From Amycolatopsis sp. MtRt-6 (lineage in GTDB: Bacteria; Actinomycetota; Actinomycetes; Mycobacteriales; Pseudonocardiaceae): a stretch of DNA of 64,000 nucleotides. The position numbers and the translations under genes are program-made. Each line of letters opens with the position of its first letter. The first letter of the stretch is position 1. The notes beneath the pieces are model-generated. The model was not told the origin of the DNA, searched no databases, and saw only the letters and a program-made list of their open reading frames with translations. Where the stretch lies: the NCBI RefSeq assembly GCF_017308975.1, contig NZ_JADWPD010000043.1, positions 1-64,000 on the forward strand. The letters are read 5' to 3'. Shown one piece after another: positions 40,186 through 48,187 of this stretch.

Positions 40186-43119
40186 ATGGGGGAACTCATC
40201 GGGCAGGTTGAGACCACCTCGCTTACCATCCGCGTCCTCGGTCCGCTGGAGGTCACCGCCGCCGGGCAGGTGATCGCCCTCGGCGGCCCGAAGCCCCGGC
40301 TGCTGCTGGCCGCCCTGGCCCTGCAGCCGAACGTCGTCGTCTCGACCGACGTGCTGGTGGAAGTGCTGTGGCCGGAATCGGCGCCGCGGTCGGCCGCGGC
40401 GAACATCCGCACGTACGTGCATTCGCTGCGAAGACGGTTCGCGGAGATCCACCCCGACCTGGGCGAGCGGATCAGCAGCCGGGCTTCCGGCTACCTGCTG
40501 ACCGCGTCGCCGGACGAACTCGACCACCTCGCCTTCGCCGCCCTCGCCGGCGAAGCGCAGGAAGCGCTCGACGGCGGCGAAGCCGAGAGCGCCCTCAAAC
40601 TTCTCGACAAGGCCGACGCCCTCTGGCGCGGCGAAGTCCTCGAAGGCCTGCCGCACGACCACAGCTGGGGCGCGACCGTCGCCCGGCTCGCCGAGCTGCG
40701 GCTGTCGGTGCAGGAGCAGCGCCTCCGGGCCCGGATCGGCCTCGGCCGCTCCGGCGAGGCCATCGCCGAGCTGCGCGGGCTCGTCACCGAGCACCCGCTG
40801 CGCGAAGAACTCTGGGCCCAGCTGATCGTCGCGCTGCGCGCCGCGGGCCGGACCGGCGACGCGATCGAGGCGTACGAGTCGGCCGAGCGGGTCCTGCGCG
40901 AGGAGCTCGACGCCGAACCGGGGGCCCGGCTGCGCGAGCTGCGCGCGACCCTCGTGCCGGAAAGCGCCGCCCCCGGGCGCCCCGCCGACGTCGCCCCGGT
41001 CTGCCAGCTCCCCCTCGACCTGCCGGACTTCACCGGCCGCGACGCGCTGATCCACGACGTCGTCACCCTGCTGCGGGAGCGCGCGGACTCCGGCACGCCC
41101 GCGGTGATCGTGCTGTCGGGCGCGCCCGGCGTCGGCAAGTCCGCGGTCGCCGTCCGGGTCGCGCACGCGGTCCGCGACGAGTTCCCCGACGGTCAGCTGC
41201 ACGTCGACCTGGCCGGCACGTCGTCGTCACCGCGGGCGCCGATGAGCGTGCTCGCCGAGCTCCTGCGCACGCTGGGCATCCCGGACGCCGGTCTCCCCCG
41301 CGAGCTGGCCGAGCGGTCGGCGCTGCTGCGGTCGCGGCTGGCCGGCCGGCGGATGTGCGTCGTGCTCGACGACGCCGGCAGCGAGGCCCAGGTGCGCCCG
41401 CTGCTGCCCGGCGCCGGCGCCTGCGCGGTGCTGGTGACCAGCCGGATCCGGCTGCCCGGGCTCGACGGCGCGAAGCCGGTGGACGTCGACCTGCTGCCGG
41501 AGGCCGAGGCCGCGCGGCTGCTGCAGGGCATCGTCGGCGCCGAGCGGGTGGCCGCCGAGCCGGAGAGCGCCGCGGCGATCCTGCGCCAGTGCGGGCACCT
41601 GCCCCTGGCGATCCGGGTGGCCGGCGCGAAGCTGACGCACCGGCCGGGCTGGACGCTGCGGCTGCTGGCCGACCGGCTGGGCGACGAGCGCCGCCGGCTC
41701 GACGAGCTGCGCGTCGGCGACCTCGCCGTCCGGGCGAGCGTGACGCTGTCCTACGACCTGCTGCCGATGTCGGCGGCCACCGCGTTCCGCGGGCTGGGGC
41801 TGCTCGGGCCGGTCCAGTTCCCGGCGTGGGCGGTCGCGGCCGTGCTGGGCCGCCGCGAGGCCGAGGACGTGCTGGACGTACTGGTCGACGGCCACCTCGT
41901 CGAGCTCGTCGGCTCGGATTCGGCGGGCCAGCCGCGCTACCGGCTGCACGACCTGCTGCGCGTGTACGCGGTGGAGCTCGCCGAGCGCAGTGACGCGGCC
42001 AAGACCCGCGCCGGCCTGCGGCGGGTGCTGGAGGGCTACCTGGGGCTCGCGCTCGAGGCGGCGCGCCGGATGCCGCTGCACTTCTTCGGGATGTACTGCG
42101 ACGACGAGCTGCCGCGTCCGGCGGTGCCCGACGGCGTGCTGCCCGAGGACCCGGCCGAGTGGTTCGCGGCCGAGCGGCGCACGACGGTGGCGGCGGTTTC
42201 GCTGGCCGCCCAGCACGGCTTCGACGACCTGGCCTGGCAACTGGCTTCGGCGCTGACGCCGTACTTCGACCTGCGCGGGCCGCAGGACGACTGGCACAGC
42301 ACGCACCTGATCGCCCTGGTGTCGGCCCGCCGGACGGGCTCGGCGCGTGCCGAGGCGATCGTCCAGCGCAACCTCGGCCAGTACCTGCTCTACCAGGACG
42401 AGTACGCCGGGGCCCGGGTGGCGTTCGAGGAGTCGAAGAAGCTGTTCGACGCGGTCGGGGACGTCCAGGGCGTCGCCGTCGCGTTGACCGGGCTCTCGAC
42501 GATCCTGCGCATCGAGGGTGAGGACGACCTGGCCCTCGACCACTGCCACGAGGCGCTGAAGCTGTTCGCGGAGGCCGGCGACCCGAACGGCGAAGCGGTG
42601 GCCCGCCTGAGCGCGGGCGCGGTCTGGATGTCCCGAGGGTGTTACGCGGCGGCGAAGCGCTGGATCACCGACGCGCTGGAGCTGACGGCGGCGATCGGCG
42701 ACCGCCACCGCGAGGCCCACGCGTTGAAGCGGCTGGGCCTGCTGTTCCAGCACCAGGGCAACCTGGCGGCGGCCCGCGAGCACGTCGACCGGGCGATCGC
42801 GATCTTCACCGACCTCGGTGACGACCACTGCGTGGGGTACGCGAACCAGAACCTCGGTGAGCTGTGCCTGCACAGCGGGGACTTCGCGCACGCGCAGCTG
42901 TTGCTGGTGAACTCGCTGGCGGTGCACCGCCGCAACGGCGACCGGCGGTCGGAGGCGGAGGTCTCGCAGCTGCTCGGGGAGCTGCACCGGGCACTGTCGC
43001 AGCCGGAGCGGTCGCGGGACTACTCGGAGCGGGCGCTGGCGATCTGGCGCGAGCTGTCGACGCGGCCGCAGGAGCCGCCGGTGGTCGTGGCGGAACGGCC
43101 GCACATCGCGTCTGCCTGA
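40186..43119 (+). CDS. AfsR/SARP-type regulator with NB-ARC ATPase and TPR domains
   Basis: 977 residues. Residues about 12-95 are an OmpR-type winged helix of SARP proteins (LTIRVLGPLEVTAAGQ... LLAALALQPNVVVSTDVLVEVLWPE), followed by a bacterial transcriptional activator domain to about 245 (ALWRGEVLEGLP, LREELWAQLIVALRAAGRTGDAIEAYE). The NB-ARC domain has Walker A GAPGVGKS at 312-319 and MCVVLDDAG as Walker B, with CGHLPLAIRVAGAKL as the GLPLA-like motif. The last 300 residues are TPR-like repeats. AfsR-type proteins integrate signals to activate secondary metabolism or development. No biosynthetic cluster adjoins it. Leaderless start at 40186. Confidence 0.9.
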   Translation: MGELIGQVETTSLTIRVLGPLEVTAAGQVIALGGPKPRLLLAALALQPNVVVSTDVLVEVLWPESAPRSAAANIRTYVHSLRRRFAEIHPDLGERISSRASGYLLTASPDELDHLAFAALAGEAQEALDGGEAESALKLLDKADALWRGEVLEGLPHDHSWGATVARLAELRLSVQEQRLRARIGLGRSGEAIAELRGLVTEHPLREELWAQLIVALRAAGRTGDAIEAYESAERVLREELDAEPGARLRELRATLVPESAAPGRPADVAPVCQLPLDLPDFTGRDALIHDVVTLLRERADSGTPAVIVLSGAPGVGKSAVAVRVAHAVRDEFPDGQLHVDLAGTSSSPRAPMSVLAELLRTLGIPDAGLPRELAERSALLRSRLAGRRMCVVLDDAGSEAQVRPLLPGAGACAVLVTSRIRLPGLDGAKPVDVDLLPEAEAARLLQGIVGAERVAAEPESAAAILRQCGHLPLAIRVAGAKLTHRPGWTLRLLADRLGDERRRLDELRVGDLAVRASVTLSYDLLPMSAATAFRGLGLLGPVQFPAWAVAAVLGRREAEDVLDVLVDGHLVELVGSDSAGQPRYRLHDLLRVYAVELAERSDAAKTRAGLRRVLEGYLGLALEAARRMPLHFFGMYCDDELPRPAVPDGVLPEDPAEWFAAERRTTVAAVSLAAQHGFDDLAWQLASALTPYFDLRGPQDDWHSTHLIALVSARRTGSARAEAIVQRNLGQYLLYQDEYAGARVAFEESKKLFDAVGDVQGVAVALTGLSTILRIEGEDDLALDHCHEALKLFAEAGDPNGEAVARLSAGAVWMSRGCYAAAKRWITDALELTAAIGDRHREAHALKRLGLLFQHQGNLAAAREHVDRAIAIFTDLGDDHCVGYANQNLGELCLHSGDFAHAQLLLVNSLAVHRRNGDRRSEAEVSQLLGELHRALSQPERSRDYSERALAIWRELSTRPQEPPVVVAERPHIASA

Positions 43120-43127
43120 GCCGGACC

Positions 43128-44075
43128 GTGCCTCCGGTGAACTCCCGGCGTGGCCGGGCCGCGGGGCTGTGGCCGATCGGGAGACACCTCGTCGTGGTGG
43201 TCCTGATCGGGCTCGGCGTGTTCGCGGCCGCGACCGTGCTCCTGTGGCTGGCGCTGGGACTGCCGTCCGCACCGGGCCCGGACACCCGGCTGAACGTCAT
43301 CAAGATCGCCCTGTCGGTCGTGGCGGGTGTCGGCGGGGTGGTCGCGCTCGTCGTCGCCTACCGGAAGCAGCGCATCGGCGAGGCGGCCGAAGCACGCGAG
43401 CACGTCAAGGTCCTGAACGAGCGCTTCGCCACCGCGTGCGCCCAGATCGGCCACGAGAAGCCGGCCGTCCGGCTCGCCGGGGTGTACGCCATCGCGAGCC
43501 TCGCCGACGAGTGGACCGAGCAGCGCCAGGTGTGCATCGACGTGCTGTGCGCGTACCTGCGGATGCCGTACGAGCCCACACTGGATTCGCCGTGGTACCA
43601 CGACGAGGAAACCGAAGTGCGCTTCTCGATCACGTCCGTGATCAGCGACCACCTCCGCCCGGGCGCGCCGGTCAGCTGGCAGGGCCACGAGTTCAACTTC
43701 CTGCGGGCCGTCCTCCGTTCCGCGGATTTCGCGGACATCGAGGTGAGCGGCGGCCGGCTCCTGTTCAGCCTGGCCCGGTTCCGCCGCGGTTGGGTTTCGT
43801 TCGACGGAATGCGCGTCAGCGGCGGCGAAGTCTGGTTCGGCGGCGCGGAGTTCGCCGACGGCACCCGGGTGACGTTCGACAACGCCGAGTTCGGCGGCGG
43901 CCGCGTCCAGTTCGAGGGCGCCGCCTTCACCGGTGGTGAAGTGACCTTCCGCGGGGCCAAGTTCACCGGCGGCGAAGTCGACCTCTCCCAGGTCGGTCCC
44001 GGCGACTACACCACGCCTCCGGTGTTCGATCCGTGGGAGACCCCGCCACCGGGACTTCTGCTGCCCGGCGCCTGA
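43128..44075 (+). CDS. Membrane protein with pentapeptide-like C-terminal repeats
   Basis: 315 residues from GTG 43128; a GTG at 43137 is equally possible and neither has a good ribosome site. Two membrane segments (HLVVVVLIGLGVFAAATVLLWLALG and IALSVVAGVGGVVALVVAY) are followed by a cytoplasmic part beginning LNERFATACAQIGHEKPAVRLAGVYAIASLADEW, a block found in many actinobacterial membrane proteins. The C-terminal third has five-residue-like repeats (FGGAEFADG, FDNAEFGGG, FEGAAFTGG, FRGAKFTGG), a short pentapeptide beta-helix. The role is unknown. It begins eight bases after the regulator stop, so it may share its transcript. Confidence 0.75.
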   Translation: MPPVNSRRGRAAGLWPIGRHLVVVVLIGLGVFAAATVLLWLALGLPSAPGPDTRLNVIKIALSVVAGVGGVVALVVAYRKQRIGEAAEAREHVKVLNERFATACAQIGHEKPAVRLAGVYAIASLADEWTEQRQVCIDVLCAYLRMPYEPTLDSPWYHDEETEVRFSITSVISDHLRPGAPVSWQGHEFNFLRAVLRSADFADIEVSGGRLLFSLARFRRGWVSFDGMRVSGGEVWFGGAEFADGTRVTFDNAEFGGGRVQFEGAAFTGGEVTFRGAKFTGGEVDLSQVGPGDYTTPPVFDPWETPPPGLLLPGA

Positions 44076-44162
44076 CGCACAATCCGCTTGTACGGATCAT
44101 GTACGCCGCCCCGTCAGTCTTTCGCCACCTTCGAACGAACAGGTGCGAGAGGAGAACCGGGG

Positions 44163-45386
44163 ATGATCCGGAACATGAAGGCCGGCCGCGTGACAGCGGC
44201 GGTCCTGGCCGCCGGGGCGGTGACGGCGCTGGCCGGAGCCCCCGCGCAGGCCGCCACCGCGCCCGCCGGCGCCCACTGGTCCGCCGATCTGTCCATTGTG
44301 GATGGCGACGACGTCAACGTCACCGGTGCGGGCGGTACGCTCACCCTGGCCGACGCCGCGTGGCACAGAACCGCCCGGGTGTTCGCCGGCAGCGAGGGCA
44401 CCCTCGTCACCGCCGGGCACAAGCTGGGCTCGCCGGCCAACCGCGTCAGCGCGGAACTGACCGCCGACACCCCCAAGGGCACTTCGATCGACGTCGACGT
44501 CCGCGGCCGGACCGGCGCGCACGACTGGACCGAGTGGACGCCCGCCGGCACCACGCTGAAGAGCTCCGTGAGCGAGGTGCAGGTGCGGATCAGCCTGCAC
44601 AGCACCACCGACGGTGTGCGGCCCGCGGTCAAGAACGTCGCGCTCAGCGCCGACAGCGCGCCGCAGGCCAACGCCGTGACCGCCGGGACCGAGCTGACCT
44701 ACAAGGTCTACGGCACGCGCGAAGGCCTGACCGGCCGGACCACCGCCAACGGCCACGTGATCACCGCCCGGGACCACTTCGTCGCGCTGCCCTCGGGCAA
44801 GTCGCTGTCCCCCAAGGGCACCGGCAACTACTCCGTGCGCGTCTGCCGCACCGACGGCAGCAAGTGCGAGTACGCGCCGGTGTGGGACGTCGGCCCGTGG
44901 AACGAGCAGGACGACTACTGGAACCCGGCTTCGGTGCGGACCAAGTTCAAGGACCTGCCGCAGGGCCAGCCCGAGGCGTACGCCGCCTACTACAACGGCT
45001 ACAACGGCGGCAAGAGCGGCCTCGGCTACAAGGTCGCGAACCCGGCCGGCATCGACCTCGCCGACGGCGTCTTCTGGGACGGGCTCGGCATGTCCGACAA
45101 CGGCAACGTGAACGTCACCTACCTGTGGACCGGCTCCGGCCCGACCGGTGTCGTCAGCACGGCGGGCGACCCGATGAACGTCCGGGCGAGCGCCAGCACC
45201 TCGGCCGCCGTCAAGGGCCTCGCGGCGAACTACGCCAAGGTGAACATCGAGTGCTACGTCGAGGGTGACACCGTCACCGGCAAGTTCGGCACGAGCAACA
45301 TCTGGGACCGGATCGGCCCCGGGCACTACGTGTCGGACACCTACCTGCAGACGGGTTCCGACCAGCCGGTCGCCCCGCACTGCTGA
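44163..45386 (+). CDS. Secreted protein with C-terminal SH3-like domain, 407 aa
   Basis: A signal peptide ends APAQAATA. The central region of about 230 residues contains LTLADAAWHRTARVFAGSEGTLV and SAELTADTPKGTSIDVDVRGR, features seen near the start of secreted peptidase-like proteins, then DVGPWNEQDDYWNPAS and YKVANPAGIDLADGVFWDGLGM, a segment common in actinobacterial secreted proteins. The C-terminal 80 residues form an SH3-like domain (GDPMNVRASASTSAAV, FGTSNIWDRIGPGHYVSDTY) with two Cys, similar to that of the protein at 39417. GAGAGGAGAA precedes ATG 44163. Cell-wall association is inferred. Confidence 0.78.
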   Translation: MIRNMKAGRVTAAVLAAGAVTALAGAPAQAATAPAGAHWSADLSIVDGDDVNVTGAGGTLTLADAAWHRTARVFAGSEGTLVTAGHKLGSPANRVSAELTADTPKGTSIDVDVRGRTGAHDWTEWTPAGTTLKSSVSEVQVRISLHSTTDGVRPAVKNVALSADSAPQANAVTAGTELTYKVYGTREGLTGRTTANGHVITARDHFVALPSGKSLSPKGTGNYSVRVCRTDGSKCEYAPVWDVGPWNEQDDYWNPASVRTKFKDLPQGQPEAYAAYYNGYNGGKSGLGYKVANPAGIDLADGVFWDGLGMSDNGNVNVTYLWTGSGPTGVVSTAGDPMNVRASASTSAAVKGLAANYAKVNIECYVEGDTVTGKFGTSNIWDRIGPGHYVSDTYLQTGSDQPVAPHC

Positions 45387-45425
45387 AAATCGTCGCGTGG
45401 TTGACTGCCCTCACCCGCGACAATA

Positions 45426-45458
45426 GCGAAGGCCCGGTGTCCCCCGCCGGGCCTTCGC
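45426..45458 (+). terminator. Terminator hairpin
   Basis: A perfect 12-bp stem (45426-45437 with 45447-45458) with a 9-base loop, 40 bp after the stop codon of the SH3-domain protein gene. Confidence 0.8.
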
Positions 45459-45595
45459 CCATTTCCGCGGCGCTCCGCTCAGCGGCACACTTTTCACAAC
45501 CGTGAACCCACTTCCGCCGGGTGTACAACAACCCGCCGATTGTGCGAAAATTCCGGGCACTCTTCCGACCCCGGAATCACGGAACGGCGGACACT

Positions 45596-46828
45596 GTGAG
45601 CGTTTCCCGGAGAACCCTGCTGACCAGCGCGGCCGGTGCCGCGGTGGCGGTGGGCACCAGTACTTCCCCGGCCACCGCGGCCACTCCCGAAAATGTCGAT
45701 GCGGCTTCGGCCACCCGGACGCTCCGCCAAGCGGCCGATTACGCGGTGGCCAAGCTCCGCGCGGTGGCTCCCGGCGTGACCGCGTTTCCGGTCGGCACGA
45801 AGTTCGAGAAATGGACCTATTCGCAGAACGGCGACTGGGTCGGCGGATTCTGGCCCGGCCAGCTGTGGCTGGCCTGGCTGCACAGCGGCGAGGAACAATT
45901 CAAGGCCCTCGCGCTGGCTTCGGCCGAAAAACTCGCGCCGCGCCGGGACGACACGACCACGCACGACCTCGGCTTCCTCTTCTACCCCTCGTGGGTCACC
46001 GCCTGGCGGCTCACCGGCGACGAGAAGTGGCGGGCGGGCGCGGTGCAGGCCGCGTCGTCGCTGATCAAGCGCTACAACCCGGCGGGCCGGTTCATCCGCG
46101 CCTGGGGAGCGCTGTCCGACCCGAACAACGCCGGCCGCGTCATCATGGACACGATGATGAACCTCGACCTGCTCGCGTTCGCCAGCGCGCAGACGCAGGA
46201 CCCGAAGTACCTCGAGATCGCCGTCGCGCACGCGAAGACGGCGCAGCGGAACTTCCTGCGACCCGACGGGTCGTCGCCGCACGTGTTCGACTTCGACCCG
46301 GTGACGGGCGCGCCGATCGGGCCGAACACCGTCCAGGGCTACAGCCCCGCGTCGTGCTGGTCGCGCGGGCAGGCCTGGGGCCTCTACGGGTTCACGACGA
46401 TGCACCGGCGCACCGGCGACGCGGAGTTCCTGACCACCGCCCGGCGGCTCGCGGACTTCGCGCTGTCGCGGCTGACGCCCGACAACGTGCCGGTCTGGGA
46501 CTACCTGGCCCCGCAGGCACCCCACGACATCAAGGACGCGTCCGCGGGCGTGATCATGGCGTGCGGCCTGCTCGACCTGGCGGAGCTGACGCACCGCCCG
46601 CACTACCGGGACAGCGCGCTGCGGATCCTCACCGCGGTCTCCCGGACGTGCCTGACGACGAACTCCGCCCGCGCCGAGGCGAGCGTGGCCCGCTGCACCC
46701 GGCACCGGCCGGCCGAGGACGGCATCGAGGTGTCGCTGCCCTACGCCGACTACTACCTGCTGGAAGCGATCCTGCGGGTGCTCGACCGGCCCAAGGCCGA
46801 CCGCGCGATCGACCTTTCGAGCGTCTAG
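45596..46828 (+). CDS. GH88-type unsaturated glucuronyl/galacturonyl hydrolase, Tat-exported
   Basis: 410 residues from GTG 45596, which gives a compact Tat signal VSRRTLLTSAAGAAVAVG; a frame starting at 45521 would add 25 extra residues. The (alpha/alpha)6-barrel shows family landmarks WVGGFWPGQLWLAWLHSG, THDLGFLFYPSWVTAWRLTG, RVIMDTMMNLDLLAFAS with the catalytic Asp, YSPASCWSRGQAWGLYGFTTMHRRTG and VWDYLAPQAPHDIKDASAG. GH88 enzymes hydrate and remove unsaturated uronic acids left by polysaccharide lyases. Together with GH105 and GH28 upstream it extends the uronide-degradation theme. Confidence 0.87.
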   Translation: MSVSRRTLLTSAAGAAVAVGTSTSPATAATPENVDAASATRTLRQAADYAVAKLRAVAPGVTAFPVGTKFEKWTYSQNGDWVGGFWPGQLWLAWLHSGEEQFKALALASAEKLAPRRDDTTTHDLGFLFYPSWVTAWRLTGDEKWRAGAVQAASSLIKRYNPAGRFIRAWGALSDPNNAGRVIMDTMMNLDLLAFASAQTQDPKYLEIAVAHAKTAQRNFLRPDGSSPHVFDFDPVTGAPIGPNTVQGYSPASCWSRGQAWGLYGFTTMHRRTGDAEFLTTARRLADFALSRLTPDNVPVWDYLAPQAPHDIKDASAGVIMACGLLDLAELTHRPHYRDSALRILTAVSRTCLTTNSARAEASVARCTRHRPAEDGIEVSLPYADYYLLEAILRVLDRPKADRAIDLSSV

Positions 46829-46892
46829 CGCCGTCCGGTTCGGTGCGCGCGCACCTCGGCGTGGCCGAGCGCCGTGCCGAGCACCCACCCCA

Positions 46893-46979
46893 AGCGCCCC
46901 AATGTGGCCTTGGTTGCGTTGAACGCACCCAATGTGGCCTTCGGTGCGTTCAACGCACCGAAGGCCACATTGGGGCGCT
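46893..46979. repeat. Palindromic intergenic repeat (CAATGTGGCCTT family)
   Basis: Two tandem 30-bp units (46900-46929 and 46930-46959) differ at a few bases. The second forms a perfect 21-bp hairpin (46930-46950 with 46952-46972). The whole block is also enclosed by a perfect 19-bp inverted repeat (46893-46911 with 46961-46979), so two alternative stems compete for the same right arm. It follows the GH88 gene by 65 bp and may act as a terminator. From general familiarity this looks like an Amycolatopsis repeat family; a database check is needed. Confidence 0.8.
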
Positions 46980-47082
46980 AGCCTGTCACCACTCTCCGTA
47001 ACCAACCGCGGCCGACCAGGGCATCCACCTCCGGCACCCCTCGCAGCAGAACTCACTTCCGTAACCCTTTGCGCACATCCCG

Positions 47083-47111
47083 TTGACCACAGTTACCCGG
47101 GGCCCTACGTT
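47083..47111 (+). promoter_or_regulatory. Promoter TTGACC-N17-TACGTT
   Basis: TTGACC (47083-47088) and TACGTT (47106-47111) have ideal 17-bp spacing. The predicted start near 47118 rules out GTG 47117 as the lipoprotein start and supports ATG 47168. Confidence 0.7.
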
Positions 47112-47167
47112 CGCCCTTGGTCTTCACCGTGCGCAGACCGATCGAAAGTCCTGAGGAATGGGTGGGA

Positions 47168-48184
47168 ATGCGAGGGCCGACGAAGACCTTCCGGCTGGTC
47201 GCGGCGTTGCCGCTGGTGGCGGCGCTCGCGCTCGGAGGCTGCTCGGACCAGCTGGGCAGCACGCCCGCGCCGGCGCCGACCCGGATCGAGTTCGTGCCCA
47301 AGGTGCGCGGCATCCCCTACTTCGACGCGATGCACAACGGCGGGCTCGAAGCGGCGAAACAGCTAGGCGTCGCGTGGCACACGACCGGACCGCTGACCGT
47401 CGACCCGGCCGCGCAGGTGACGATCATGCGCGACCTCATCGCGAAGAAGGTCGACGTCATCGTGGTGGCGCCGAACGACCCGGCCGCGCTCGCCGGCGTG
47501 ATCGCCGAGGCGCGGGCCACGGGCATCCACGTGCTCACCTCGGACACCGACGCGCCGGGCACGCAGCGCGAGGTGTTCGTCAACCAGGCCAGCGCGCAGG
47601 GCATCGGCACCGCGCTCGTCGACGCGCTGATGGCGAAGACCGGCGGCACCGGCCAGTACGCGATCGTCTCCTGTGGCCCGGCCGCGGCGAACCTCAACGC
47701 GTGGATCGCGGTCCAGAAGGAGTACGCGGCCGCGCGCTACCCGAAGGCCGAGCTCGTCGAGACCGTGTACGCGGGTGAAGACGAGGAAACCGCGACCGCC
47801 CTCGCCAAGCAGCTCATGGCCCGCCACCCCGGCCTGACCGGCCTGATCGGCGAGTGCACGACGTCCGCGCCCGGCGTCGCCAAGGCCGTCGGCGACGAGC
47901 AGAAGATCGGCCGGGTGTTCACCGTCGGCGTCGGGACGCCGCAGGCCATCAAGCCGTTCCTGCTCGACGGCTCCTGCTCGCAGTCGGTGCTGTGGAACGT
48001 CGAGTCGCTCGGCTACCTGACCGCGTGGACGGCGAAGCAGGTCGCCGACGGCAAGCCGCTGCAGGCCGTCAACAAGGTGAGCCTGGAGCTGCCGTCGGTG
48101 AAGTACGACGCGGCCACGAAGACCGTCCTGCTGGGCGACCCCCTGCTCATCACCGCCGACAACGTCGACCAGTTCAAGTACTGA
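47168..48184 (+). CDS. Sugar-binding lipoprotein, RhaS/LsrB-like (periplasmic binding protein family 4)
   Basis: 338 residues from ATG 47168. The signal peptide ends in a lipobox LGGC. The mature protein has the type I binding fold: RIEFVPKVRGIPYFDAMHNGGLEAAKQLGV, ITIM-like VTIMRDLIAKKVDVIVVAPNDPAALAGVIAEA, HVLTSDTDAPGTQREVFVNQ and AIVSCGPAAANLNAW. This pattern fits rhamnose and autoinducer-2 binders of CUT2 transporters. No permease or ATPase gene accompanies it, which is unusual. Its place next to the GH88 uronide hydrolase suggests uptake of a product of pectin-like breakdown, possibly using a transporter encoded elsewhere. Confidence 0.82.
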   Translation: MRGPTKTFRLVAALPLVAALALGGCSDQLGSTPAPAPTRIEFVPKVRGIPYFDAMHNGGLEAAKQLGVAWHTTGPLTVDPAAQVTIMRDLIAKKVDVIVVAPNDPAALAGVIAEARATGIHVLTSDTDAPGTQREVFVNQASAQGIGTALVDALMAKTGGTGQYAIVSCGPAAANLNAWIAVQKEYAAARYPKAELVETVYAGEDEETATALAKQLMARHPGLTGLIGECTTSAPGVAKAVGDEQKIGRVFTVGVGTPQAIKPFLLDGSCSQSVLWNVESLGYLTAWTAKQVADGKPLQAVNKVSLELPSVKYDAATKTVLLGDPLLITADNVDQFKY

Positions 48185-48187
48185 CGC

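Larger units (their letters stand above)
46829..47167. other. 339-bp gap with palindromic repeat and promoter
   Basis: No gene seen. It holds the palindromic repeat at 46893-46979 and the promoter at 47083-47111 for the binding lipoprotein. Confidence 0.6.

Noticed and set aside
47117..47167. Earlier GTG start for the binding lipoprotein at 47117
   Set aside because: It coincides with the predicted transcription start and would put charged residues before the signal peptide; ATG 47168 has a better context.
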